Positions 24,610 to 32,264 of a stretch of DNA of 64,000 nt are shown here, piece by piece. Both the position numbers and the translations under genes were made by a program. Position 1 is the stretch's first letter. Each line of letters starts with the position of its first letter. Source of the stretch: CATOSK01 sp034423195 (GTDB taxonomy: Bacteria; Chloroflexota; Dehalococcoidia; Lucifugimonadales; UBA3495); assembly GCA_034423195.1 (NCBI GenBank), contig DAOUIZ010000060.1:1-64000 (forward strand), written 5' to 3'. Below the pieces are notes generated by a model. It saw nothing but the letters and a program-made list of their open reading frames with translations, was not told the origin of the DNA and ran no database searches.

Positions 24610-25006
24610 GGGGACTCTTCCTTCTGAGTGGCCGCCTCTTTCGCGCCCAATTTAGGCAACTTGTCTAAGGGCGCTGGTCGGCTTCGTCTGAGTGGCCGCC
24701 TCTTTCGCGCCCGAGTTAGGTAACTTGTCTAAGGGCGCTGGTCGGCTTTGTCTGAATAACCGCCTCTTTCGCGCCAAGCCAAGTAACTTGTCTAAGGGCA
24801 CTGGTCGGTTTTGTAAGGACGTTAGCAGTTAGGCGGATTGACGGATTCCAAGGGGTATTTTACCACCTGGGGGCGGGGGATTACGTTGGGGGATTCATCC
24901 CCCAAACCCCCTGAGTCGGGGTTGGGTGGAAGGGAGGTCTGGATTCCCGCCTGTGCGGCTGGTGCAACATACAAATGACGGGGAATGTGGGGAGAGAGGA
25001 TGACGG
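24610..25006. other. Intergenic interval between uvrA and the orphan antitoxin
   Basis: 397 bp without a credible gene. It holds the tandem hairpin repeats, a minus-strand extended -10 TGGTAAAAT (24857-24865) that could start the uvrA transcript, the perfect inverted repeat TTGGGGGA-TTCA-TCCCCCAA (24886-24905), a second stem AACCCC/GGGGTT (24905-24923), and a GGATTCCCGCCTGTGCGG stretch (24950-24967) resembling half of the ATTCCC...GGGAAT elements found in many bacteria. Confidence 0.6.
24631..24809 (-). repeat. Three tandem 64-bp hairpin repeats upstream of uvrA
   Basis: Units start at 24631, 24695 and 24759, exactly 64 bp apart. Each has outer arms (GCCG/CGGC in units 1 and 2, ACCG/CGGT in unit 3), inner arms (GCGCCC/GGGCGC, degraded in unit 3) and a 20-nt loop ending in the invariant AACTTGTCTAA. 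Loops of units 1 and 2 contain the further near-palindrome TTAGGCAA-C-TTGTCTAA or its variant. A fourth copy is at 19848-19896. The compensatory arm changes suggest a selected secondary structure. Confidence 0.85.
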
Positions 25007-25276
25007 CTACCGAGGGACCCAACACTCTTCCTGGCACGGGTTGGAGGTCTCGTGTCTCCACGAGTACAGTTCCTGCCAGGTAAGATTCAAGGGCTTAAGG
25101 CCTTTCCTGAACTCTTCCAGGGATTGCTTGCGCTTTTCGGAGTCGGCGCCCGGGGTTGGCACTACCCGGGCAATGGTTATGCCGTCGCGCACCAATGAGA
25201 TGGTTTCTCCCCGGTCCACAGCTTTCAACAGGTCGGACAGCTGGGCATTGGCCTGGCCGACATCCACTTCGAGCAT
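25007..25276 (-). CDS. Orphan Phd/YefM-type antitoxin
   Basis: 89 residues. The N-terminal half is the Phd/YefM DNA-binding fold: VGQANAQLSDLLKAVDRGE followed by ISLVRDGITIARVVPTP. The C-terminal segment normally wraps around a PIN or Doc/YoeB toxin; here it ends in an unusual Trp/Cys-rich tail (SWRHETSNPCQEE...). No toxin follows: downstream there are only repeats, then uvrA. It is either an orphan regulator or the remnant of a decayed toxin-antitoxin pair. ATG 25276 has GAGGAA upstream. Confidence 0.8.
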   Translation of the reverse strand: MLEVDVGQANAQLSDLLKAVDRGETISLVRDGITIARVVPTPGADSEKRKQSLEEFRKGLKPLNLTWQELYSWRHETSNPCQEECWVPR

Positions 25277-25288
25277 CGCTGTTCCTCG

Positions 25289-25312
25289 TTGCAGGATTGG
25301 TTGCAGGATTGG
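25289..25312. repeat. 12-bp tandem duplication in the antitoxin leader
   Basis: TTGCAGGATTGG occurs twice without a gap (25289-25300, 25301-25312), between the antitoxin promoter and start codon. Confidence 0.8.
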
Positions 25313-25320
25313 TTGGTTGA

Positions 25321-25329
25321 ATTTTAGCA
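25321..25329 (-). promoter_or_regulatory. Extended -10 promoter of the antitoxin gene
   Basis: Minus-strand TGCTAAAAT, an extended -10 matching TGnTAnAAT, 45 bp upstream of the antitoxin ATG. The same GTGCTAAAATstring occurs at 31624-31633. No clear -35. Confidence 0.5.
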
Positions 25330-25394
25330 CGGGCGCGGCGAGCGGGAACGAAGAGGCTGCCCCGGTTCCTATTCCATATCCCTATTCCAGCTCC

Positions 25395-25832
25395 CTATTC
25401 CAGCTCGATGAGGGGATCGTCGGCGTTGACGGTGTCCATGGGCTGGACGTGGACTGCCTTGATGACTCCGTCGCGGGGGGACTGGATGCTTTGCTCCATT
25501 TTCATGGCCTCGACGACGCAGACCTCGTCTCCGGCGGTAACGGTGTCGCCGGGGCGGACAAGGATGGACATGACCCGTCCGGGCATGGGGGAGCGGAGGA
25601 TGTTTCCCGAGACGAGGACGGGGGACGTCGACGCTTCGGATGGTGGCGGGGGCAGCGTGTGTTCAGTCCGGCCGCGGCGGGGGGGTTGGGGACGGGTGGG
25701 AGACAGTCCTTCCACTTCCACCTGGAAGGTCTCGCCGTCTACGGTGACCTCCACGGGGGACCGGGTCAGGTCGCCGACGGTGACGGTGTACCAGGTGTCA
25801 CCGACCCGGACGCGGAGGCTGGTCACCGCCAA
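25395..25832 (-). CDS. Biotin/lipoyl carrier protein
   Basis: 145 residues. The C-terminal 70 residues form a biotinyl domain with the target lysine in VEAMKME, preceded by PMPGRVMSILVRPGDTV. The N-terminal part is a small beta-rich domain (VRVGDTWYTVTVGD...VTVDGETFQVEVEG) and a Pro/Arg linker, as in the carrier subunit of propionyl-/methylcrotonyl-CoA carboxylases. Its start overlaps the end of the biotin carboxylase gene by 10 bp, so the two are translated together and should work together. No carboxyltransferase gene is nearby. Confidence 0.88.
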   Translation of the reverse strand: MAVTSLRVRVGDTWYTVTVGDLTRSPVEVTVDGETFQVEVEGLSPTRPQPPRRGRTEHTLPPPPSEASTSPVLVSGNILRSPMPGRVMSILVRPGDTVTAGDEVCVVEAMKMEQSIQSPRDGVIKAVHVQPMDTVNADDPLIELE

Positions 25833-27370
25833 CCGAGGCTCCCGATAGTGCGCGACGAGAATTGCTCCTGGCGGGCCAGGGACTTCCAGCGGGCGTTGGG
25901 GGATGCCGGCGCCGGCTGGGACTCGCCCAGGGCCAGGGCGAGGGCCACGCCGATGGCGGCGGCAGTGCGGCGGTCGTCGGGAGCGGGGTCGTTTCCGTTC
26001 ATGGAGGGGTTGCCTTGCGTCTGGGGCTGTCTTCCGGCGGAGGCCAGGGCGGACAGCGTTCCGGTGTGATGAGTTGCGGCCGCGAAATCGGGGTGGGCGA
26101 GGATGTCCCGCTGGAGAGGGATGTTGGTCTTGACGCCCTGGATAACGGTGTCCCGCAACGCTTGATCGAGGCCTTGCAGCGCCTGGGTCCGGTCAGAAGC
26201 CCAGGCCATGACCTTGGCCAGCAACGGTTCGTAGTGTAGCGTCACCTCGTAACCATTGCAAAGGGCGGAGTCGATGCGGAGGCCGGGGCCTTCGGGGAGG
26301 CGCAGGCCGTTGACCACGCCGGTGGCGGGAAGCAGGGTTCGCGGGTCCTCGGGATAGATGCGGGCCTCGACGGCGTGTCCGCTGGGCTGGACGTCGTCCT
26401 GGGTGATGGGCAGGGGCTCTCCGGCGGCGACGCGGAGCTGGAGTTCGACCAGGTCCACTCCGGTCACCAGCTCGGTGACGCCGTGCTCGACCTGGAGGCG
26501 GGTGTTGAGTTCGAGGAAGTAGACCTTTCCCTTGGGAGAGACGAGGAATTCGGCGGTGCCGGCGTTGGTGTATCCGATGTGGCGGCCCAGTCTCAGGGCC
26601 ATGTCGCAGATATAGTCGCGGACTGAAGGGTCAAGCTTGACGGCCGGGGTCTCTTCGACGAGCTTCTGGTTGCGGCGCTGCATGGAGCAGTCCCGCTCGT
26701 AGAGGTGGACGAGGTTGCCGTGCCGGTCGCCGATGAGCTGCACCTCGATATGGGAGGCGTCCTTCAGGTAACGCTCGAAGAAGAGGCGGGAACTGCCGAA
26801 GGCGCTGGCGGCGACTTTCCTGGTGCGCTCGACCAGGGGCATGAGCTCGTCCATCGAATTGATTACGTAGATGCCGATGCCGCCGCCTCCGTCGGTGGCC
26901 TTGACCATGAGGGGGAAGCCCAGCTCCCAGGCTTTGTCGATGGCCTCGGAGTCGGCGACGGGCCCGTCGGTGCCGGGGAGGACGGGGAGGCCCGCCTTTG
27001 CGGCGAGACTGCGGGCACGGAGCTTGTCGCCCATCGCTTCCATGACGGATGGGTCGGGGCCGATGAAGGTGATGCCGGATTCCTGGCACCTCCGGGCGAA
27101 CACCGGGTTCTCGGAGAGGAAACCGTAGCAGGGATGGATGGCCTCGGCGCCGGAATCGCGGGCGGCGGCCAGGACCTTGTCCATGTCAAGATAGCTCTCC
27201 AGGGGCGGAGCCGGGCCAAGGAGGCGGCTTTCGTCGGCCATCCGGACGTGGAGGGCGTCGCGGTCGGCCTCGGAGTAGACGGCGACGGTCTTGACTCCCA
27301 TCTTCCGGCAGGTGCGGATGATGCGGCAGGCGATTTCGCCCCGGTTGGCGATCAGTATCTTGCTGAACAA
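25823..27370 (-). CDS. accC: Biotin carboxylase subunit of an acyl-CoA carboxylase
   Basis: 515 residues. ATP-grasp enzyme that carboxylates biotin. Starts KILIANRGEIACRIIRTC, has GFLSENPVFAR, the glycine-rich ATP loop KATDGGGGIGI, ERDCSMQRRNQKLVEE, and catalytic FLELNTRLQVEHGVTE. The C-terminal 60 residues are not part of the domain and are Pro/Ala-rich. Starts at TTG 27370 behind GGGGAGG. One mild oddity is GGGGIGI where most have GGGGRGM/K, a missing basic residue in the ATP loop. The pair with the carrier suggests acetyl- or propionyl-CoA carboxylation; accC is used as the symbol for the biotin carboxylase. Confidence 0.88.
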   Translation of the reverse strand: MFSKILIANRGEIACRIIRTCRKMGVKTVAVYSEADRDALHVRMADESRLLGPAPPLESYLDMDKVLAAARDSGAEAIHPCYGFLSENPVFARRCQESGITFIGPDPSVMEAMGDKLRARSLAAKAGLPVLPGTDGPVADSEAIDKAWELGFPLMVKATDGGGGIGIYVINSMDELMPLVERTRKVAASAFGSSRLFFERYLKDASHIEVQLIGDRHGNLVHLYERDCSMQRRNQKLVEETPAVKLDPSVRDYICDMALRLGRHIGYTNAGTAEFLVSPKGKVYFLELNTRLQVEHGVTELVTGVDLVELQLRVAAGEPLPITQDDVQPSGHAVEARIYPEDPRTLLPATGVVNGLRLPEGPGLRIDSALCNGYEVTLHYEPLLAKVMAWASDRTQALQGLDQALRDTVIQGVKTNIPLQRDILAHPDFAAATHHTGTLSALASAGRQPQTQGNPSMNGNDPAPDDRRTAAAIGVALALALGESQPAPASPNARWKSLARQEQFSSRTIGSLGWR

Positions 27371-27545
27371 GGGAAGTCCTCCCCGGGCTTTCGGTCCGGC
27401 AATGCGGATGGATGGCTGCGGCGGCGGCGCAAGGGCTGGGAGACGGCGTTACCCGGGATCATTCTCAGGGGACCGCATGCCATCGTCCAGATCCGGCTTC
27501 TCCATCCACCCGGACGGCCACCCGGACGGCGTGATGCGAAACTGG

Positions 27546-28325
27546 CTACGAAAATACCCCGGCTTCCCCGGAGCGCTCAAGCGCTTTCAGGAACGAGTTG
27601 GAACGGATTTCCCGTCCCAGCCAGTAATGAGTGGTGGCCGCCAGGACGGCGGTCAGCTCCCGCAGCAGAGCGAGGGGAAGGTCCAGGTCGGGAAGCTCTC
27701 CGATGGGGCTGCGGTGGAGCAGCCGCAGGACCTTGAGGGCCCGGAGGGAGAGGGGGAGTACCTGGGACCCCGGCAGGGCGCAGTCCGGGCAAAGGGTCCC
27801 GCCGCTGTCCACGCTGTAACGGTGGCGGTCCGCCTCGATGGAACGGCGGCACTCGACGCAGTGGAACAGCTCGGGCATGAACCCGGACACCTGGAGCAGG
27901 TGAAGCTCAAAGTGCCGAAGGGTCAGGTCGCGGGCCGGGTCGCGTTCCAGGACGGACAGGGTGCCGACGGCCAGCTCATAGAGGGGCTGGTTGGGACTGT
28001 CCTCGGAGCCGAATCCGTCCACCAGCTCGGTGACGAACTGGGCACGGGCCATGGCGGCGAGACCGGCGCGGAGGGCGGGAAAGGTGCCGGCGACCTCGGC
28101 CTGGGCCACGGTATCCAGGGTGCGGCCCCGGGCCAGGAGCAGGCGGGCCAGGGTCAGCGGCTCCAGGTGCCCGACCAGCCTGCTGTTGGCCTTGCGGGCG
28201 CCGTTGGCGGCGACGCGCAGCTTGCCCCACTCACGGGAGTACAGGGTGACCATCAGGCCGGCCTCGCCAAAGGGGGCGTTCTTGAGGACGAGGGCCTCGG
28301 CGCGGTAGGTACGGGGGGCGGGCAC
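27546..28325 (-). CDS. recO: DNA repair protein RecO
   Basis: 259 residues. N-terminal OB-fold (YRAEALVLKNAPFGEAGLM...LYSREWGKLRVAANGARK), helical middle, and four-Cys zinc site CVECRRS...CPDCA near 150-180. RecO loads RecA on SSB-coated DNA with RecR. GTG 28325 is chosen because it is two bases after the recR stop with CAGGAG in reach; further upstream the frame is only antisense-like text of recR. The open frame upstream was not used. Confidence 0.92.
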   Translation of the reverse strand: MPAPRTYRAEALVLKNAPFGEAGLMVTLYSREWGKLRVAANGARKANSRLVGHLEPLTLARLLLARGRTLDTVAQAEVAGTFPALRAGLAAMARAQFVTELVDGFGSEDSPNQPLYELAVGTLSVLERDPARDLTLRHFELHLLQVSGFMPELFHCVECRRSIEADRHRYSVDSGGTLCPDCALPGSQVLPLSLRALKVLRLLHRSPIGELPDLDLPLALLRELTAVLAATTHYWLGREIRSNSFLKALERSGEAGVFS

Positions 28326-28327
28326 GG

Positions 28328-28942
28328 TCAGGACTCCTGGCGTCCGGTGAAGGCGCGGCTGAGGGTGGTCTCGTCGGAGTGCTCCAGGGAACCGCCGATG
28401 GGCAGGCCGCGGGCGAGGCGGGTGATGCGGAAGGGGGAGCCTTCCAACTGGCGAGTGATGAGCAGGGCGGTGGCGTCGCCGTCGAGGGTCGGATTGGTGG
28501 CGATGACCAGCTCGGAGACACCCCCGTTGGCGAGTCGGGCGTAGAGTTCCTTCAGCTTGATGTGAGCGGGGGTAACGCCGTTGAGGGGGGACACGGCGCC
28601 GTGGAGGACGTGGTACAGGCCGTAGTAGCAGTTGGCCCGTTCCAGGGCGAGGACGTCCATGGGTTCCTCGACGACGCAGACCTGAGAGCGGTCCCGCTGG
28701 GGGTTGGAGCAGATGCCGCAGACGTTGGCGTCGGCCAGGTTCTGACATTCCTCGCAGAACATGATGGTGTGCTTGACGGAGTAGACGGCGTCGGCGAGCT
28801 GGAAAGCCTCCTCGTTGGGAAGCTGGATGATGAAGTAGGCCAGCCGCTGGGCACTCTTGGGGCCGATGCCGGGCAGCTTGGTCAGCTCCTGGATGAGCCG
28901 GGCCAGAGACGGGGCGGCGGACGGCAGGCGTTCGGAGGTCAT
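28328..28942 (-). CDS. recR: Recombination mediator RecR
   Basis: 204 residues, standard. N-terminal helix-hairpin-helix (ELTKLPGIGPKSAQRLAYFI), four-Cys zinc finger CEECQNLADANVCGIC, and Toprim domain (VCVVEEPMDVLALER, ATNPTLDGDATALLI). Forms the RecOR or RecFOR complex at gaps. It sits in the common order dnaX-ybaB-recR, with recO directly downstream at a 2-bp gap, so this is one DNA-replication/repair transcript. Confidence 0.97.
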   Translation of the reverse strand: MTSERLPSAAPSLARLIQELTKLPGIGPKSAQRLAYFIIQLPNEEAFQLADAVYSVKHTIMFCEECQNLADANVCGICSNPQRDRSQVCVVEEPMDVLALERANCYYGLYHVLHGAVSPLNGVTPAHIKLKELYARLANGGVSELVIATNPTLDGDATALLITRQLEGSPFRITRLARGLPIGGSLEHSDETTLSRAFTGRQES

Positions 28943-29017
28943 GGGAGCGTTTTATGCCTGGGGACGGGATTCTGCCAATTGGGTCCGGTTTCCCGCCTCC
29001 GCAGGAACGGCCGGTCC

Positions 29018-29320
29018 CTAGAACCCCAGGCCGGGGATGTTGAGGCCGCCGGTGACGGCGCCCATCTTCTTGGCGGCGATTTCCTGGGTCTTGGCGAAGG
29101 CGTCGTTGACCGCGGCGGCCACCAAGTCCTGCAGCAGGTCGACATCCTCGGCGGCCTCGGGGTCGATGAACACCGACTCGACGGTCTGCTTGCCGGTGAC
29201 GGTTACCTTGACCACGCCGCCGCCGGCGCTGCCCTCAACGGTCATCTCTTCCAGCTCTTCCTGCACCTTCTGCAGCTGGGCCTGGAGTTTCTGGGCCTGT
29301 CTCATCATGTTGCGGTTCAT
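29018..29320 (-). CDS. ybaB: YbaB/EbfC-family nucleoid-associated protein
   Basis: 100 residues. Starts MNRNMMRQAQKLQAQLQKVQ, has the conserved core VTVTGKQTVESVFIDPEA and ends GGLNIPGLGF, as in all EbfC proteins. Dimeric, DNA-binding. The start codon overlaps the dnaX stop as ATGA (29317-29320), so it depends on dnaX translation. The dnaX-ybaB-recR order is widely conserved. Confidence 0.96.
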   Translation of the reverse strand: MNRNMMRQAQKLQAQLQKVQEELEEMTVEGSAGGGVVKVTVTGKQTVESVFIDPEAAEDVDLLQDLVAAAVNDAFAKTQEIAAKKMGAVTGGLNIPGLGF

Positions 29321-30927
29321 TCCGATTGCTCCTCTACGATTCTGCCGCCCATGTTGATTGCGGCGCGGACCAGCGGGCTGTTCTGGGACGCCCGGCCGGG
29401 GCCGGCGGTCCCGTTGTCCTGCAGCAGGGTCAGGTTGAACTGGTGGGGCTGACCGAAGAATTTCTCGATGGCTTCGGAGACCATCCTGCGGCTGTTGGGG
29501 TCTTCCATCTCCTTCTGCATCCGCTCCAGGTTGGAGCCGTTGCGGAAGGGCAGGACCAGGGTGCCGTTTTCGATGGAGACGTTTTCGGAAAGGCAGTCCC
29601 GCAGCAGCGCTCCCAGGTTGAACTCCCGGCCCTTGCAGCGCCCGAGGGCCTTGACGGCGCCCTGCCAGCGGCTGCGGAGATCGTCCTCGGGGCCGGCGGG
29701 CATGGCGCCGCCGGGACTGTCCGGGGGCATCGGGCCCGGGCCGGCCGGCATCCCACGCCCGGCGGGAGCGGCAGCCCGGGGTCGGTCTTGTCCGGAGGGC
29801 GGCCCGGCGGTGGGGGCATTCCGCGGGGGAGGCGCCTGGCGGGGAGCCGGGGCTTCCTGGCTGCAGATTTCCACGGCGGCCAGTTCCAGGGGCAGGGTGG
29901 AAGGCGCATCGTAGCGCATGCTGACGTCGCCCCAGATCTTGACGGCCTGGAGCACCCGCCATTGGGGGAGCTGGTTGACCAGTTCGCGGAGCTGGCCGAG
30001 CAGGTGGTCGGGCAAGTCCAGCCGCTCGCGGGAACCCCATTCCAGGAGCATGGCGGCGCGGAGGAGGTCAAGGGTCTGGCGGTGAAGCTGGCGCAGGTCC
30101 ACTCCGTCCCAGGCGGCGGTGTTGACGGCTTCCAGAGCGGCAGGGGTGTCGCCGGTGAGCAGGGCCCGGGCCAGGTCCAGCCAGCGGTCGGCCCGTCCCA
30201 ATCCCAGAAGTTCTTCCACCTGGGGCTGGGTGACGCTGCCGCCGCCGGAGAGGACCAGCTGCTCCAGAAGGTTTTCGGCGTCCCGCAGGCTGCCGGCGGA
30301 GAAACGGGCGACGGTGCGGAGGGCCTCCGGGTCGACGGTGACGCCTTCCGCCTCGGCGATCTCGTGGAGGCGCTGGAAGACGACCTCCCCAGGCAGGCGG
30401 CGGAAGTCGTGCCGTTGGCAGCGGGAGACGATGGTCGGAAGTATTTTCTGGGCTTCCGTCGTGCAGAGGATGAAGATGACGTGGCCGGGCGGCTCCTCCA
30501 GCGTCTTGAGGAAGGCGTTGGAGGCCTGGTCGGTGAGCATGTGGGCTTCGTCGATAATGTAAATCTTGCGGGAAGCCTCGACGGGAGCGAAGTTGACCTT
30601 GTCCCGGATGTCCCGGATCTCGTCGATGCCCCGGTTGCTGGCGGCGTCCAGCTCGATGATGTCCAGCAGGCGGCCCTCGTTGGCGGCGGTGCAGAGATGG
30701 CAGGCGTCGCAGGGGTCGCCGTCCCGGGGGTCAAGGCAGTTGACGGCCTTGGCCATGACCCGGGCGGTGGTGGTCTTGCCGGTGCCCCGGGGGCCGCAGA
30801 AGAGGTAGGAGTGGCTGATCCGTCCCTGCACGATGGCGTTGCGGAGGGTGGTGGAGACGTGCTCCTGCCCCACCAGGCTGCTGAAGCTGGAGGGGCGCCA
30901 CTTGCGGTAGTAGACCTGGGTGGTCAC
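29317..30927 (-). CDS. dnaX: DNA polymerase III subunit gamma/tau
   Basis: 536 residues. Clamp-loader ATPase: P-loop GPRGTGKTT at 45-53, zinc module Cys64, Cys73, Cys76, Cys79, Walker B IYIIDEAHML near 118, and sensor-1 IFILCTTEAQKI. After the third domain (to about 355) comes a Pro/Gly-rich linker and a tau-like C-terminal domain. No poly-A slippery site is obvious, so a short gamma form by frameshift is not predicted. Starts at GTG 30927 overlapping the ybeY stop as GTGA. Confidence 0.95.
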   Translation of the reverse strand: MTTQVYYRKWRPSSFSSLVGQEHVSTTLRNAIVQGRISHSYLFCGPRGTGKTTTARVMAKAVNCLDPRDGDPCDACHLCTAANEGRLLDIIELDAASNRGIDEIRDIRDKVNFAPVEASRKIYIIDEAHMLTDQASNAFLKTLEEPPGHVIFILCTTEAQKILPTIVSRCQRHDFRRLPGEVVFQRLHEIAEAEGVTVDPEALRTVARFSAGSLRDAENLLEQLVLSGGGSVTQPQVEELLGLGRADRWLDLARALLTGDTPAALEAVNTAAWDGVDLRQLHRQTLDLLRAAMLLEWGSRERLDLPDHLLGQLRELVNQLPQWRVLQAVKIWGDVSMRYDAPSTLPLELAAVEICSQEAPAPRQAPPPRNAPTAGPPSGQDRPRAAAPAGRGMPAGPGPMPPDSPGGAMPAGPEDDLRSRWQGAVKALGRCKGREFNLGALLRDCLSENVSIENGTLVLPFRNGSNLERMQKEMEDPNSRRMVSEAIEKFFGQPHQFNLTLLQDNGTAGPGRASQNSPLVRAAINMGGRIVEEQSE

Positions 30928-31484
30928 GGGCGCACCGCCGGGACCGGAAACACCTGGGCCAGGGCTTTGCGCTCCAGGGACTGCATCTCCCGGGTTTCTT
31001 GTTCCTCGAGGTGGTCGTATCCGGCCAGGTGAAGGACGCCGTGGACCAGCAGCAGGGCGAGTTCCTGCGAGTATCCGCAGCCCTTCTCCCCGGCCTGGCG
31101 GCGGGCCTGGGGACAGGAGATTATCACCTCTCCCAGGGGAGCGGGGTGGCCGGGGGGGAGGATGAATCCGTCGGCGTCAGGCGCGCCGGATAGGTGGCCG
31201 GCAGGAAGGTCGTCCGGGCCTTCCCAGTGGCCGGGGAACTCGGAGGAGAAGGAGAGGACGTCGGTGGTCTCGTCCAGTCCCCGGTAGCGGAGGTTGAGTT
31301 GACGCACTTTGGAGTCGCCGGTGAAGAGCACGCTAACCTGTCCCGGCGGGCCGTCCGACAGGGCGGCGTCCAGAGCGGATTGGACCACGCGGCGGGTCCA
31401 TTCGTCGGGCAAGTCCGTCCGAAGGGCGGCGTCCAGGGTGGAGTCCACCGCGATGTCGATTTGCCAGGGATGGGACACTGCCAC
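30924..31484 (-). CDS. ybeY: Endoribonuclease YbeY
   Basis: 186 residues from the chosen start. The zinc site HGVLHLAGYDH is near the C-terminus, with FTGDSKVRQLNLRYRGLDETTDVLSF upstream represented by its hallmark RGLDETTDVLSF. YbeY matures 16S rRNA 3-prime ends and takes part in rRNA quality control. The start is uncertain: GTG 31484 has a six-G run a few bases upstream; an ATG at 31544 would add 20 residues but lies before the predicted promoter. Its stop overlaps the dnaX start, placing rRNA processing at the head of the dnaX-recR-recO transcript. Confidence 0.88.
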   Translation of the reverse strand: MAVSHPWQIDIAVDSTLDAALRTDLPDEWTRRVVQSALDAALSDGPPGQVSVLFTGDSKVRQLNLRYRGLDETTDVLSFSSEFPGHWEGPDDLPAGHLSGAPDADGFILPPGHPAPLGEVIISCPQARRQAGEKGCGYSQELALLLVHGVLHLAGYDHLEEQETREMQSLERKALAQVFPVPAVRP

Positions 31485-31498
31485 CGCCACGCCCCCCA

Positions 31499-31525
31499 GT
31501 TCTAAAACATGGAAAAAGGTGTCAA
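31499..31525 (-). promoter_or_regulatory. Possible promoter of the ybeY-dnaX-ybaB-recR-recO operon
   Basis: Minus strand: perfect TTGACA (31520-31525), 15-bp spacer and TAGAAC (31499-31504). The spacer is short. If used, transcription starts only a few bases before the preferred ybeY GTG. Confidence 0.4.
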
Positions 31526-31624
31526 CCGGCCCCACGGGAATCATAGCATGGGGGTTGGGGGCCAGCAAGGAACGCCGGGACACCCGGCGCGGGAACACGG
31601 GCAGGCTGTGCCGGGGGTGTGCCG

Positions 31625-31633
31625 TGCTAAAAT
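31625..31633 (+). promoter_or_regulatory. Extended -10 promoter of the following unknown gene
   Basis: TGCTAAAAT, an extended -10 identical to that of the antitoxin gene at 25321-25329. Predicted leader about 75 nt before ATG 31714. -35 weak. Confidence 0.5.
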
Positions 31634-31713
31634 GGTTCCCGGCGCCGGTGGGATTTCCGCAAGCCATTGTGCTATGCGGGTTGGATTCGCGACCGGGCAA
31701 GGAGTCATAGCTG

Positions 31714-32166
31714 ATGGTCGACGATAATTCTCCCCCGCTGCACGAGGAGTTTGCCGAGGTGGTACTGCCGGAGGAGGGGGTGGTGGAGCTCACCGACCGG
31801 CTGACGGAGTACATGACCGAAATCGAGCTGGGCGGCATGACCGACATCATCGGGCAGGTGCTGGACGACTTCATCGACCAGTCCGGCAGCATGCCCGAGG
31901 ACCTGCGGGACTCGGACGCCTTCGAGCGGATAACCTGCAGCCAGCTTGCCGTAACCCTGGCTTACCAGCTGGGGAGGCTGGAGGGAAGGTCTCCCCAGAT
32001 TGTCCGGCGGCTGGTGCAGGAGGCGGTGGAAAAGTGGGAGGCCCGTCCCATCAGCGACGCCCTGGATATTTCGGACAATGACATGCGCCGTCCCAAGGAG
32101 CTGGTGTATCCCAGGCTGCGTCGGCTGGAGTACGCTGAGACGGACGACGACTTTCTGGACGAGTAG
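31714..32166 (+). CDS. Unknown acidic helical protein
   Basis: 150 residues, not recognised. Strongly acidic at both ends (VDDNSPPLHEEF and ETDDDFLDE), predicted all-helical in between, one Cys, no membrane helix or signal. A block GGMTDIIGQVLDDFIDQSGSM looks like an amphipathic helix pair. AAGGAGT precedes ATG 31714 by about 10 nt and the gene has its own promoter, so it is probably real. The next gene (amidohydrolase) follows after 98 bp with a separate ribosome site; joint transcription is possible. Confidence 0.65.
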   Translation: MVDDNSPPLHEEFAEVVLPEEGVVELTDRLTEYMTEIELGGMTDIIGQVLDDFIDQSGSMPEDLRDSDAFERITCSQLAVTLAYQLGRLEGRSPQIVRRLVQEAVEKWEARPISDALDISDNDMRRPKELVYPRLRRLEYAETDDDFLDE

Positions 32167-32264
32167 ACCCACCGGCGGCATCAGGACGCCGACGGACCCG
32201 GTTGGCGTTCCGTATAGCGCCCTATCCGGTGTCCCACCGTTGGAGAAGGTATAAGGAGGAAGGT

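Noticed and set aside
24631..24809. CRISPR array
   Set aside because: Only three units, repeats longer than spacers, hairpin within each unit and no cas genes; it is a tandem palindromic element.
27507..27530. Tandem CACCCGGACGGC repeat between the carboxylase and recO
   Set aside because: A single 12-bp duplication in noncoding DNA; too short to support any element.
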